Assembly: GCF_000504305.1 (NCBI RefSeq)
Contig: NZ_KI632512.1
Coordinates: 1,003,150-1,067,149 of the forward strand
Direction: 5' to 3'
Length of the DNA stretch: 64,000 nt
DNA from: Nitratidesulfovibrio termitidis HI1
GTDB taxonomy: Bacteria; Desulfobacterota; Desulfovibrionia; Desulfovibrionales; Desulfovibrionaceae
The translations under genes and the position numbers were made by a program. This document shows positions 18,093-26,356 of this stretch, one piece after another; position 1 is the first letter of the stretch; every line of letters begins with the position of its first letter. Below the pieces are notes generated by a model, which saw only the letters and a list, made by a program, of their open reading frames with translations, was not told the origin of the DNA and searched no databases.

Positions 18093-18862
18093 GATTGCAG
18101 CATCTCTTCGGCCAGCGCGTCATAGGCACGCGCCCCCCGGCTGTCGGGGTCGAGATCGTAGATCACCCTGCCCTGCGCACTGGCCTCGCGAAAGCGGGTA
18201 TCCATGCCGACCACCGTGTTGAACATCTTCGGCCCCATCTTCTGCGCCAGCAGTTCGAGCACCCTGTTGCACGCCCTGGCCCGCCTGTCGAACATGGTGG
18301 CCAGGGCCCGGTACCGTATGGGCTGCGGCAACACCTTGTTGAGCACCCGGATGGTGTCGAACAACAGCTTCAGGCCGTGCAGCGCCAGAAAATCCGTCTG
18401 GATGGGAATGACAAGCAAATCGCAGGCCACCAGCGCGTTCACCAGCAGGATGCCCACGTGCGGCGGGCAGTCGATGATGATGAAGTCGTAGTCCTCGCGC
18501 ACGTGCGCGATGGCCTGTTGCAGTATCGCTCCCTTGCCCTTGCGTCCCTTCAGGTCCACATCCAGTTCGGCAAGCTGGATGCTTGCCGGGGCCACATCCC
18601 AGGCCTGGCCTTCGTTGCGGCGCACCAGGCGCTTCCACAGGCCGGGCCAAGACGCCTCGTCGACCATGAACAGGTCGTACATGGTCACGTCCAGGTCCTC
18701 CGGGTAGAACCGGAGGTGCACCGAGGCGTTGGCGTGCGGATCCAGGTCCATGATCAGCACGCGCTTGCCCCGGCGCGCAAGCGCCGCGCCAAGCGTCAGG
18801 GTGGAGGTGGTCTTGCCCACGCCCCCCTTCTGGTTGGCGATGGCCACTACGCGCGCGCCCAT
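18089..18862 (-). CDS. ParA/MinD-type ATPase of the chemotaxis operon
   Basis: 257 residues from the ATG at 18862, chosen because AAGGGACGG precedes it and MGARVVAIANQK is the family start; an in-frame codon at 18907 would add 15 unlikely residues. Deviant Walker A (ANQKGGVGKTTS), switch I (MDLDPHANAS) and Walker B (FIIIDCPPHVG) are intact. ParA-like proteins encoded inside che operons (ParC, PpfA in other bacteria) position chemoreceptor arrays at poles or mid-cell using ATP-driven gradients. It overlaps cheW by 4 bases and follows cheR. No ParB is in the window, as expected for the array-positioning subgroup. Confidence 0.9.
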   Translation of the reverse strand: MGARVVAIANQKGGVGKTTSTLTLGAALARRGKRVLIMDLDPHANASVHLRFYPEDLDVTMYDLFMVDEASWPGLWKRLVRRNEGQAWDVAPASIQLAELDVDLKGRKGKGAILQQAIAHVREDYDFIIIDCPPHVGILLVNALVACDLLVIPIQTDFLALHGLKLLFDTIRVLNKVLPQPIRYRALATMFDRRARACNRVLELLAQKMGPKMFNTVVGMDTRFREASAQGRVIYDLDPDSRGARAYDALAEEMLQS

Positions 18863-19006
18863 CGACCGTCCCTTGCGCCCGTCTCGCACATGTCGCCCAT
18901 GCAGCACATGCCGTCCATGTCCGCCGGGGGCGTTCCGGGCGTGCCCGCCGCCCCGGACACGGGTTGGTTCCGTTCCGTCACGTTGCCGTCTCCCTTGCCG
19001 CCGCCG

Positions 19007-19885
19007 TCATTCCAGCTTGCGGTAGATGATGGCGCCGGTATGGTGTTCCGGCTTGAAGGCGCGGGTGATGTTGTGCAGCGACTCCGAATGCCCGATGAGC
19101 AGAAAGCCGCCCTGCAACAGGTTGTCGTAGAACGAGCCGATGACCTGCTTCTTCATCTCGTCGTCGAAGTAGATGATGACGTTGCGGCAGAACACGATGT
19201 GCGAGCGCTCCACCCGCTTCAGCCCCATGCGGTCGCTGAGGTTGATCTGCCCGAAGTTCACCATCTGCTTCAGCTTGGGGTCCACCTTGAACTGGGTGCC
19301 TTCCTTGATGAAGTAGCGGTCGATGATTTCCTTGGGGGTGGTGCGCAGGGCGTAGTCGGAATAGACGCCCCGCCGGGCCGAGGCAAGTACCGCCTCCGAC
19401 AGGTCGTTGGCGGTGATCTTGATGTCCCAGCTGGCAAGCTCGGTCTTCAGCACTTCGTGCAGGATGATGGCCATGGTGTACGGCTCTTCACCCGTGGAGC
19501 ACCCCGCCGACCAGATGCGCAGGCGCTTCTGCCCCTTGGCGCGCAGTTCGTTCAGGGTGGTCTTCAGCACGTGTTCCTGAAAGATCTGCAACTGCGGAGG
19601 GTTTCTGTAGAAGCTGGTTTCGTTGGTGGTCACCACCTCGAACAGCCGGTTGAGTTCCGTCCGCTTGTTGGCGTCGTACCGCAGGTAGTAGTAGTATTCT
19701 CCGAAATTCTTGAGGTTCAGTTCCTTGAGGCGGTTCGACAGGCGGTTCTCCACCAGGTACTTGCGGTTTTCCGCAATATAGATGCCGCATTGCTGGTAGA
19801 TGAAATCGCGCAGTTGCACGAACTCCTCGTCGGATATCTTCTGTTCCTTGCGCAGCGTGATGGAGTTGGAGAACAGCGAGGACAT
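19007..19885 (-). CDS. cheR: CheR protein-glutamate methyltransferase
   Basis: 292 residues. The N-terminal helical domain (ISDEEFVQLRDFIYQQCGIYI) is followed by the SAM-binding Rossmann domain: NETSFYRNP (about residue 90), IWSAGCSTGEEPYTMAI (about 124), ITANDLSEAVLASARRG (about 155), HIVFCRNVIIYFD (about 225) and FLLIGHSESL (about 265). It methylates glutamates of chemoreceptors with S-adenosylmethionine, opposing CheB. Its start touches the stop of the HEAT-repeat gene, so translation is coupled. Confidence 0.95.
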   Translation of the reverse strand: MSSLFSNSITLRKEQKISDEEFVQLRDFIYQQCGIYIAENRKYLVENRLSNRLKELNLKNFGEYYYYLRYDANKRTELNRLFEVVTTNETSFYRNPPQLQIFQEHVLKTTLNELRAKGQKRLRIWSAGCSTGEEPYTMAIILHEVLKTELASWDIKITANDLSEAVLASARRGVYSDYALRTTPKEIIDRYFIKEGTQFKVDPKLKQMVNFGQINLSDRMGLKRVERSHIVFCRNVIIYFDDEMKKQVIGSFYDNLLQGGFLLIGHSESLHNITRAFKPEHHTGAIIYRKLE

Positions 19886-21810
19886 CAGTCATCCACTCCT
19901 TGTTCGTCGTGGATGCGGGCGGCCGCCGTCTCGGCGGCCTGCTGGACCTCGGGGTCCTCCGATTCCATCAGGTGCAGCAGCGCCCGGAACGCGACGTTGC
20001 CCCCTATGGCGCCCAGCGCCTCCACCACCTTCAGCAGCACCAGGTGCCCGGCGCTTTCGGTCAGGGCCACCAGTTGCGGCACGGCGTCGGCGTCCTTCAG
20101 CGAACCCAGCGCCTCGATGGCCCGCACCCGCACCCAGTCGTCCGGGTCGTCCAGGGCCTGAATCAGGTAGGGAAAGACGTTGCCTTCGCCGCAGTTGCCC
20201 AGCAACTCTATGAGGGCCAGGCGCACCTCGCGGTTTTCGTCATGCAGCCGGGGCACCACCAGTTCCAGCCGTTCGCTGGTGAAGGGGCACACGTTGGCCA
20301 CCGCCTCCAGCGCCACCTTGCGCACGTCGGGCACTTCATCTTCCAGCGCCTCGGTGAGTTCGGCCAGGTTCTCGTCCACGTCAAAGCGCCCCATGGCATA
20401 CACGGCCATCATGCGGTGCAGCGGATCGGGGCTGCGGAACGATTCGCGAAAACGGGCGTTCATGGTGGGGTTGTTCAGGGCGATGCACGCGTCCAGCGCG
20501 GCTTCCTTCACGTCGTCGTAGGGGTGTTCCAGCAGGGCCAGCATGCGCTCGCCCGCCTCCACCGCCTTGGCCCGGCGGCCCAGGTAGTGCAGCGCCGCCT
20601 TCAGCACGTGGGCGTCGTTGTGGCGGTCCAGCACGTCGATGAAGAAGTCGCGGTCGCTGGGGTCGCACCGTTCTGCCAGCACCGTGGACATGGCCCGCTG
20701 CGCGTCGCGCGGCTTGTCCCAGAACACTCCGCGCAGCACGTCGATGCCGTGGCGGCTGGGCATGCCCCGGATGGCCTCGACGAGGATGAGCAGGGTGTGC
20801 TCGTCGTCGCCGCGCACGTGGCGGTCCACCGCGCTGTTGAAGCCGATGTCGGCCAGGCTGTGCACGCAGGCCACCAGCCGTTCATGGTCGCGGTCGGGGT
20901 CCAGCGCCACGGCCACCTTCAGCACCGCCTCCGTCGCCTCTGCCCCGCCGATGCTGGCAAGGCCGCGCATGGCGGCGTTCTGCACGTCCTCGTCCTCGTC
21001 GTCCATGGCGGCCAGCAGGTAGTCGCGCAGGCGCAGCCTGTCCTTTTCGCCCAGCAGGGACAGCGACTTGCCGCCCAGCACGTTGACGATGGCCTTGGCG
21101 ATCTTGTTGCGCAGCGGCCCGGGCGACTTGTCCAGGCGCTTGAGCAGCAGCGGCACGGCCTTGATGTTGCCCATCTCGCCCAGGGCATCCACGATCATGG
21201 AGGCCACCAGGTCCGAGGCCGCATCCAGCGCATTGACCAGCGCATTGACCGACGATTCGGCCCGGATCTTGGTCAGCGCCTCGATGACCGAAAACTGCAC
21301 CCATTCCTCGTCCATCATGGCCTTGTTCAGGCACTCCGCCGCCTCGGGGAAGGCCAGGGTGCCAAGGCTGACGGCGGCCTGGTAGCGCACGTTGACCTCG
21401 GGGTCGCGCAGCAGCGCCTCGCACAGCGAGGGCACCGCAAGGATGCTTTCCGAGGTGCCAAGGATGTCGGATGCGAAAATGCGCATGTCGGGGTCATCGT
21501 CATGCAGCAACTGCTTCAGCGAGTCGAAGTCGTCGGCCCCGATCTCGCGCAGCACGTCCATGGCGATGTTGCGGATGGGCGCGTCGTCCGAGCGCAACAG
21601 GGGCAGCACCCCGTGCACGGCGGCAATACCGCCGATCTTGCGCAGGGCCCGGTCGGCCGCTTCCTGCACCCCGATGTTGTGGCTTTGGATGCGCGCCACC
21701 AGATGCGGTACGGCGCTTTCCAGCCGAAGGTTCCCGGCGGCATAGGCCGCCTCGCGGATTGCCTCGCCGTCATCGCTCTGGAGTTGCTCGATGATCTGCT
21801 GTTCGGACAT
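19885..21810 (-). CDS. HEAT-repeat protein within the chemotaxis operon
   Basis: 641 residues from ATG 21810 (GGAAGGACGGGAG upstream); a longer form to 21936 would add a low-complexity tail outside the coding pattern. The whole protein is HEAT/PBS-lyase-like repeats of about 31-38 residues, for example REAAYAAGNLRLESAVPHLV, DFDSLKQLLHDDDPDMRIFA and DVRKVALEAVANVCPFTSERL, ending ALLHLMESEDPEVQQAAETA. No catalytic motif and no signal peptide, so a cytoplasmic scaffold is likely. It lies between cheB and cheR, with a 169-base gap to cheB and touching cheR. It may bind receptor tails or adaptation enzymes; that is inference from position only. Confidence 0.85.
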   Translation of the reverse strand: MSEQQIIEQLQSDDGEAIREAAYAAGNLRLESAVPHLVARIQSHNIGVQEAADRALRKIGGIAAVHGVLPLLRSDDAPIRNIAMDVLREIGADDFDSLKQLLHDDDPDMRIFASDILGTSESILAVPSLCEALLRDPEVNVRYQAAVSLGTLAFPEAAECLNKAMMDEEWVQFSVIEALTKIRAESSVNALVNALDAASDLVASMIVDALGEMGNIKAVPLLLKRLDKSPGPLRNKIAKAIVNVLGGKSLSLLGEKDRLRLRDYLLAAMDDEDEDVQNAAMRGLASIGGAEATEAVLKVAVALDPDRDHERLVACVHSLADIGFNSAVDRHVRGDDEHTLLILVEAIRGMPSRHGIDVLRGVFWDKPRDAQRAMSTVLAERCDPSDRDFFIDVLDRHNDAHVLKAALHYLGRRAKAVEAGERMLALLEHPYDDVKEAALDACIALNNPTMNARFRESFRSPDPLHRMMAVYAMGRFDVDENLAELTEALEDEVPDVRKVALEAVANVCPFTSERLELVVPRLHDENREVRLALIELLGNCGEGNVFPYLIQALDDPDDWVRVRAIEALGSLKDADAVPQLVALTESAGHLVLLKVVEALGAIGGNVAFRALLHLMESEDPEVQQAAETAAARIHDEQGVDD

Positions 21811-21979
21811 ACTCCCGTCCTTCCGTGGAATGGCTGGCCCTATTGCCTGACCCGGTGCCGCCCTGCGGCCTTTCCGTCCTGTTCCGGCACCCGAACGCAC
21901 CCGGTATTGTCCGGTCGCGTCCGGCGCCGTGCCCACCGGGCGCCCTGCGGCACCGCGCCAGCGCGGTGTCTTGCCGGGG

Positions 21980-23104
21980 CTACTTGTACAGTCCCGCCAT
22001 TATGGCAGAGGCCATGTCGTCTATGTCTATGATTTCATCGGCCAGCCCGGCATCCACGATGGCCTTGGGCATGCCGTAGACCACGCAGGTGGCGTCGCTC
22101 TGCGCCAACGCCCTGCCGCCCTTCTGCTTCAGCACGCGCATGCCTTCCAGGCCGTCACTGCCCATGCCGGTAAGAATTACCCCCAGGGTGCGGCGGCCCA
22201 TGGCCTGCGCCACCGACTCGATGAGCACGTTGGCCGAGGGCTTGTACAGCGCCTCCGCCGGCTCGGGGGTAACCACCACCTCTACCATGCTGATTTTCTG
22301 GTCCACCCGCAGATGCTTGCCGCCCGGCGCGATGTACGCGGTGCCGGGGCGCAGGCGTTCACCGTTTTCCGCCTCTTTCACCGCGATGCGGCACACGCCG
22401 TCCAGCCGCTTGGCAAAGGGACCGGTGAACGCGGCGGGCATGTGCTGGGCGATGAGGATGCTGGCGGGAAAGTCGGCCGGAAGCTGCGACAGCACCTTCT
22501 GCACGGCGGGCGGCCCGCCGGTGGAAACGCCGATGGCCACGATGTCGCGCACCGGGCGCCCCGTGCGCGGGGTAAGCACCGGACGGAAACCGTCGCCACC
22601 GGAAGGTGCGCCCCCCACCGCGCCCATTGCCCCCGAGGAGGAAGACGCGGAAGAGCCCCCTTCGCCCACGGGGCGGGGGGCACGGAACGTGCGGGGGGTG
22701 CGCAGGAACTTGCGGCGCGAAATTTCCTTCACCTTCTCGCGCAGTTCATCCTCTATGCGCACGATATCCAGCGAAACCTTGGACAACTGCTTGGGAATGA
22801 AGTCCACGGCGCCCAGTTCCAGGGCCTTCAGCGTGGACTCGGCCCCCTCGGTGGTCAGCGAACTGACCATCAGTACCGGGCGAGGCATTTCCATCATGAT
22901 GCGGCGCAAGGCGGTCAACCCGTCCATGCGCGGCATTTCGATATCCAGGGTCACCACGTCCGGGTTGTGCTTGCGCACCAGTTCAAGCCCTTCCTCACCG
23001 TCGCGGCCCACGGCCACCACGCTGATTTCGGGATCTTTTTCAAGCATGCTGGAAAGCGCCTTGCGCATGAAGGCGGAATCATCGACGACGACAACCGTGA
23101 TCAC
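21980..23104 (-). CDS. cheB: CheB chemotaxis methylesterase response regulator
   Basis: 374 residues. The receiver domain has Asp54 (VVTLDIEMPRMDG) after the acidic pair VVVDDS. A linker rich in Ser/Gly (about 145-180) leads to the methylesterase domain with the catalytic triad Ser194 (IGVSTGGPPA), His221 (IAQHMPAAFT) and Asp317 (LTGMGSDGLEGM). It removes methyl groups from, and deamidates, chemoreceptors when phosphorylated by CheA. As the first gene on this strand it probably marks the operon start. The 5' leader to 23397 carries a small hairpin (see 23149-23166); I found no confident promoter. Confidence 0.95.
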   Translation of the reverse strand: MITVVVVDDSAFMRKALSSMLEKDPEISVVAVGRDGEEGLELVRKHNPDVVTLDIEMPRMDGLTALRRIMMEMPRPVLMVSSLTTEGAESTLKALELGAVDFIPKQLSKVSLDIVRIEDELREKVKEISRRKFLRTPRTFRAPRPVGEGGSSASSSSGAMGAVGGAPSGGDGFRPVLTPRTGRPVRDIVAIGVSTGGPPAVQKVLSQLPADFPASILIAQHMPAAFTGPFAKRLDGVCRIAVKEAENGERLRPGTAYIAPGGKHLRVDQKISMVEVVVTPEPAEALYKPSANVLIESVAQAMGRRTLGVILTGMGSDGLEGMRVLKQKGGRALAQSDATCVVYGMPKAIVDAGLADEIIDIDDMASAIMAGLYK

Positions 23105-23148
23105 TCGAGTCTCCTAAAGAACGTCCGGGCGTCGGGTTCCTCCCTCTA

Positions 23149-23166
23149 CCGGAACGAATGTTCCGG
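23149..23166. promoter_or_regulatory. Short inverted repeat in the cheB leader
   Basis: CCGGAAC (23149-23155), GAAT, GTTCCGG (23160-23166), with a third CCGGAAC at 23169-23175, about 45 bases before the cheB start codon. It could be an RNA hairpin or a protein site; there is no other evidence. Confidence 0.3.
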
Positions 23167-23333
23167 CCCCGGAACTCGCGTGCGATTTGCAGTGATGCTC
23201 CGTAGCGTGGGCCAGATTGCCGGGCGTGACTTTCAGGATGCTTGCGGCACGGGGATGTGCCCGCGCAGCGCGCCCTGAGCCACGAAGCCCCCAGTAAACT
23301 TGGCCGTATGTACAATAGGTGAACGCACTCTTT

Positions 23334-23363
23334 TTGACAACCGCCCATAAAAACGCTTGCCAT
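23334..23363 (+). promoter_or_regulatory. Possible tRNA promoter
   Basis: TTGACA (23334-23339) is a perfect -35 box, with TTGCCAT about 17 bases later as a weak -10. It is placed about 35-60 bases before the tRNA. The -10 is poor, so this is tentative. Confidence 0.35.
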
Positions 23364-23397
23364 TCCCATCCACCCGCGCTAAACACCTCTTCCTCGA

Positions 23398-23475
23398 CGG
23401 GATGTGGCTCAGCTTGGCTAGAGCGCAGCGTTCGGGACGCTGAGGCCGGAGGTTCGAATCCTCTCATCCCGACCA
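23398..23475 (+). tRNA. tRNA-Pro (anticodon CGG)
   Basis: Full cloverleaf with encoded CCA. Acceptor CGGGATG (23398-23404) pairs with CATCCCG (23465-23471), including the C1-G72 pair typical of bacterial tRNA-Pro. The anticodon stem CAGCG/CGCTG encloses TTCGGGA, giving anticodon CGG. The T loop is GGTTCGAATC. Discriminator A, then CCA at 23473-23475. It reads CCG proline codons, common in this GC-rich genome. Confidence 0.96.
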
Positions 23476-23486
23476 GAATGGTCGAA

Positions 23487-23517
23487 GGGCTTGTGGTTAC
23501 CACCACAAGCCCTTTTT
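23487..23517 (+). terminator. Intrinsic terminator of tRNA-Pro
   Basis: A perfect 11-bp stem, GGGCTTGTGGT (23487-23497) with ACCACAAGCCC (23502-23512), a 4-base loop and a TTTTT run immediately after; 12 bases downstream of the tRNA. Confidence 0.93.
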
Positions 23518-23545
23518 CGTTGGTGCACATACATGCCTGGCAGAC

Positions 23546-23591
23546 TTGACTGCTCGGGCCGCACAGCCTAGTTTACCGCGAAACGGTAAAC
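23546..23591 (+). promoter_or_regulatory. higBA promoter with overlapping palindromic operator
   Basis: -35 TTGACT (23546-23551), 17-base spacer, -10 TAGTTT (23569-23574). A palindrome GTTTACCG (23571-23578) / CGGTAAAC (23584-23591) with a 5-base spacer covers the -10 and start region. This is the expected place for autorepression by HigA. The toxin ATG follows 12 bases later. Confidence 0.72.
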
Positions 23592-23603
23592 GCTGGGCGG
23601 ACA

Positions 23604-23882
23604 ATGATCTCGTCATTCAGGTGCAAGGAAACACGGGCTCTCTTCGAAGGCGCACCAGCCCGCAGATTCGTCGCCTTTGCCAGCGTCGCCCTGCGCAAAC
23701 TCGACATGCTCGACGCCGCTGCCGGTCTTGACGACTTGCGCATTCCGCCCGCCAACCGCCTCGAAGCGCTCAAAGGCGACCGGCAAGGGCAGCACAGCAT
23801 ACGGATCAACGACCAGTGGCGCATTTGCTTCGTCTGGCAAGACGGGACAGCCCACGCTGTAGAAATCGTGGATTACCATTAG
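23604..23882 (+). CDS. higB: HigB-type toxin (RelE/ParE superfamily)
   Basis: 92 residues, full length for HigB. It starts MISSFRCKETRALFEGAPARRF (compare HigB MIKSFxHKGLxxFFE) and continues LRKLDMLDAAAGLDDLRIPPANRLEALKGDRQGQHSIRINDQWRICFVW, the standard core with the R-N-D-Q-W-R-I-C-F strand of RelE-fold ribonucleases; it ends VEIVDYH. HigB cleaves mRNA on the ribosome. Toxin-first order with the antitoxin 9 bases downstream is characteristic of higBA. It is just downstream of tRNA-Pro and its terminator. Confidence 0.93.
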   Translation: MISSFRCKETRALFEGAPARRFVAFASVALRKLDMLDAAAGLDDLRIPPANRLEALKGDRQGQHSIRINDQWRICFVWQDGTAHAVEIVDYH

Positions 23883-23891
23883 GAGGCCGCC

Positions 23892-24197
23892 ATGCGCATA
23901 CGCACCCACCCCGGCGAAGTCCTGCGCGAAGAATTCCTGGCCCCCCTGGGCATCACGCCGCACGCCCTTGCCGTTGCCCTTGGCGTGCCTGCCACGCGCA
24001 TCGCGGACATCGTCCACCTGCGGCGCGGCGTCACCGCCGACACGGCGGCACGGCTGTCGCGGTTCTTCGGCACCAGCGCCGCATTCTGGATGAACCTTCA
24101 GGCAGCATACGACCTGTCCATCGTGGAACGCGACAAGGGCGATGACCTTTTGCACATACGGCCGCACCCTTCCGCTGGCGCATCCCTGGCGTGCTGA
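23892..24197 (+). CDS. higA: HigA-type antitoxin (XRE HTH)
   Basis: 101 residues. It begins MRIRTHPGEVLREEFLAPLG, the HigA signature, and has an HTH (ITPHALAVALGVPATRIADIV, about residues 21-41), GVTADTAARLSRFFGTSAAFWMNLQAAYDL. It binds and neutralises HigB and represses the operon. The likely operator is the palindrome at 23571-23591. The C-terminal 20 residues (HIRPHPSAGASLAC) are a little longer than usual. Confidence 0.93.
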   Translation: MRIRTHPGEVLREEFLAPLGITPHALAVALGVPATRIADIVHLRRGVTADTAARLSRFFGTSAAFWMNLQAAYDLSIVERDKGDDLLHIRPHPSAGASLAC

Positions 24198-24281
24198 CAG
24201 CAGGATAGCGCGTCCCTCTGTTTTTCTTCAAGAATTCTCCAGCATGTGACCAGCAGCTTGCGCCCCCCGTCACGAGCGGGT

Positions 24282-24305
24282 TGCCAAAACGTCGTTTTCT
24301 TGGCA
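24282..24305. terminator. Hairpin downstream of higA
   Basis: TGCC-AAAACG (24282-24291) can pair with CGTTTT (24293-24298) and TTGGCA (24300-24305) with a bulge. No U-run follows; a weak terminator or a processing hairpin. The rest of 24198-24479 shows nothing I can name. Confidence 0.3.
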
Positions 24306-24479
24306 CCAAGGAAACGTCGGCATGAAACATTCGTCTCCGCCGCACACTCACGAACTCCTGTTCCTGTCCTGATTCTCCAAGCACCGGATGGCCGCAGGCC
24401 CCGCAACGCAGGGCGTGCCGCCGCACACTGCGCATTCACCTCCCCATTCACCACCACCGCCAACACCCCCTAAGCCGCC

Positions 24480-25259
24480 ATGCACATGACGACAAAGCAC
24501 GGACCGTCGCCGCTCTACCGCGCCTGCGCCCGCCTTTTGCCGCTGCTGCTCGCCCTGGCCCTGGCCGGTCCCGCCTGTGTCCGCCAGCCTTCGCAGCCCG
24601 GCCAGACAGACAGAGCCGCGCAGGGCGCGAGCCAGCCTGCCGCCACCGCGGAATCCGATACCGTCAACGAAGGAGCCGGGGCATCCTGCGAAATCGCCTC
24701 ACGTTACGAGGCATCCGCCCATTCCGACGGCTCCGATTCCCGGTTTTCCGAGGACGAGGAAGACGGCGACGACACCCTGGCCGATGGCGTGCTCAGCGAC
24801 ATTGCCGAACTGGACGAAGCCCTGGCCGCCATGGATGAAACCGGCGACCATCACCCCAAGGCTGAAGACGACGACGACATGAGCGCCATCGACGCGCGCA
24901 TGCAACTGGTCAACGTGGCCATGTCCAAGCTGGGCACCCGCTATCGCCGGGGCGGTTCGGGCGAGACGGGGTTCGACTGCTCCGGCTTTACCGGCTGGGT
25001 ATACGAGAACGTGGGCGTCGACCTGCCGCGCACCTCGCAGTCGCAGTTTCTGGAAGGGCGCTCCATCCGCCGCGAACAGCTGCAAACCGGCGACCTGGTG
25101 TTCTTCAAGCGCAGCAAGAAGCGCCGCATCCACCACGTGGGCATCTATCTGGAGGACGGCAAGTTCATCCACAGCAGTTCGTCCGACGGTGTGGTCATTT
25201 CAAAGCTGAACGCCAAGCCGTGGTGCAACCAGTGGGCCGGGGCCAAGCGGGTATTCTAG
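24480..25259 (+). CDS. NlpC/P60 family cell-wall hydrolase, probable lipoprotein
   Basis: 259 residues. The signal peptide (RLLPLLLALALAGPAC) ends in a lipobox-like GPAC, Cys33. A roughly 100-residue acidic, Ser/Asp/Glu-rich linker spans 45-135. The NlpC/P60 domain follows: LGTRYRRGGSGETGFDCSGF (catalytic Cys167), HHVGIYLEDG (His219) and IHSSSSDG (His231), with GDLVFFKR between. These enzymes cut D-gamma-glutamyl-diaminopimelate or related cross-peptide bonds. Anchored to the outer membrane, it would trim periplasmic peptidoglycan. The acidic linker is unusually long. Confidence 0.88.
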   Translation: MHMTTKHGPSPLYRACARLLPLLLALALAGPACVRQPSQPGQTDRAAQGASQPAATAESDTVNEGAGASCEIASRYEASAHSDGSDSRFSEDEEDGDDTLADGVLSDIAELDEALAAMDETGDHHPKAEDDDDMSAIDARMQLVNVAMSKLGTRYRRGGSGETGFDCSGFTGWVYENVGVDLPRTSQSQFLEGRSIRREQLQTGDLVFFKRSKKRRIHHVGIYLEDGKFIHSSSSDGVVISKLNAKPWCNQWAGAKRVF

Positions 25260-25287
25260 GCTCGCAGCCGTTCATGCCGCATCCATA

Positions 25288-25316
25288 CGCGCCGGGCCTG
25301 CCCGGCGCGTTCGTTT
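25288..25316 (+). terminator. Intrinsic terminator after NlpC/P60 gene
   Basis: 9-bp perfect stem CGCGCCGGG (25288-25296) / CCCGGCGCG (25301-25309), loop CCTG, followed by TTCGTTTT. Confidence 0.8.
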
Positions 25317-25374
25317 TGGTGCGGCGCATCGCCGCCTCCGCGCGCTGTCGCTCCTTCCCACAGCCCCCCTGATT

Positions 25375-25462
25375 CGACTCCCCACTTCAATCCCCCCGTT
25401 CAGTCCCCCCTGTTCAATTCTCCCAGTTCACTTTCACCGATCCGACTCCCCCGTTTCCACTA
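25375..25462. repeat. Degenerate C-rich tandem repeat, period about 14
   Basis: A run of C-rich units such as AGTCCCCCCTGTTC and AATTCTCCCAGTTC, about 14 bases each and degenerating outward. It fills much of the gap before the acetyltransferase; no gene or promoter was identified. Confidence 0.5.
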
Positions 25463-25594
25463 CCGACGTGCCGCCACCGCGCCCGCGCGCATCCGCACCA
25501 GTCCTGCCTTCATCCTGCGGTTGCGGGCCGGGCCGCGCTCTGATACGCCGAAACCGCGCGGCATCCGCCGCCCGCAACCAAAACCCTCCCTCCC

Positions 25595-26137
25595 ATGCAC
25601 CCGACACACGCAAGCTGCGTAACCCACCTGACCGTAGAACCCGTTGCCGACCCGGAAATCCATCCCTACACCATCGACGCCCTGCACAACGGGCGCGTGG
25701 TGGGGCGACTGCGGGGTTTTGTTCTTGAATACCACAACCTGGAAGGCGTAGCCGCACTGGCCGGCCTGAACCACGACGACCTGCGCGAGGCCGTGGACGC
25801 CGTGCGTTTCGCCATGGCCGCCACCCACGACGCGCCCATTTCCTACGTGGACGTGCTGCTGGTGGCCCCCGCCTACCGGGGCTACGGCCTTGCCCGCCAG
25901 ATGCTGGAACGCTCGTGGCTGCATGCCGAGTGCGGCGCCTCGCTGCTGCGCCCGTGCCCCTTGCAGTTCTGCCTGGACTGGCTGCGCCCGGAAGACCTTG
26001 CCCTCATCGGACCGCAGTGCATCGGGGTGGACCCCAAGCGGTCGCTGGTCAGCCTGACCAAATTTTACCAGCGCATCGGCTATGCGGCCCTGCCGGGCAC
26101 CGACTTCTGCTGGCGCCCCCTGCCACTGCAACGCTGA
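25595..26137 (+). CDS. GNAT family N-acetyltransferase-like protein
   Basis: 180 residues. The acetyl-CoA binding motif A is visible: YVDVLLVAPAYRGYGLARQMLERSW (about residues 88-112), with the Q/RxxGxG/A-type PAYRGYGLA loop. The N-terminal beta strands (HNGRVVGRLRGFVLEY) and the C-terminal FYQRIGYAALPGTDFCW fit the fold. The substrate is unknown. No clear Shine-Dalgarno precedes the ATG, so the real start may differ. It is preceded by a C-rich repeat and stands alone. Confidence 0.72.
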   Translation: MHPTHASCVTHLTVEPVADPEIHPYTIDALHNGRVVGRLRGFVLEYHNLEGVAALAGLNHDDLREAVDAVRFAMAATHDAPISYVDVLLVAPAYRGYGLARQMLERSWLHAECGASLLRPCPLQFCLDWLRPEDLALIGPQCIGVDPKRSLVSLTKFYQRIGYAALPGTDFCWRPLPLQR

Positions 26138-26288
26138 CGCCCCCCCCGACGACCATGGCAAGGGAGTGCAACAGCGCGACCTTTGCTTGCCATTTCCACG
26201 CGGCCCTGCAACAGTGGTGAAATCGACAGGTTTCCCGCGCCGGGCCGCTCTTTTTTGCGCAACGCCGCCGGACGTCCGTCGATCACGC

Positions 26289-26319
26289 CCACGTAGCACG
26301 TCCACGTAGCACGTCCACG
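26289..26319. repeat. 13-bp tandem repeat
   Basis: CCACGTAGCACGT twice in perfect tandem plus CCACG, 27 bases before the ribosome site of the next gene. It could matter for its promoter or leader. Confidence 0.6.
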
Positions 26320-26356
26320 CACCGCCCCTTCATCAGCAAGACCGCAGGGAGGCCGC

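Noticed and set aside
23398..24197. tRNA-Pro plus higBA as the edge of a genomic island
   Set aside because: No integrase, no repeated tRNA end and no composition change across the region within the window; left as a suggestion only.
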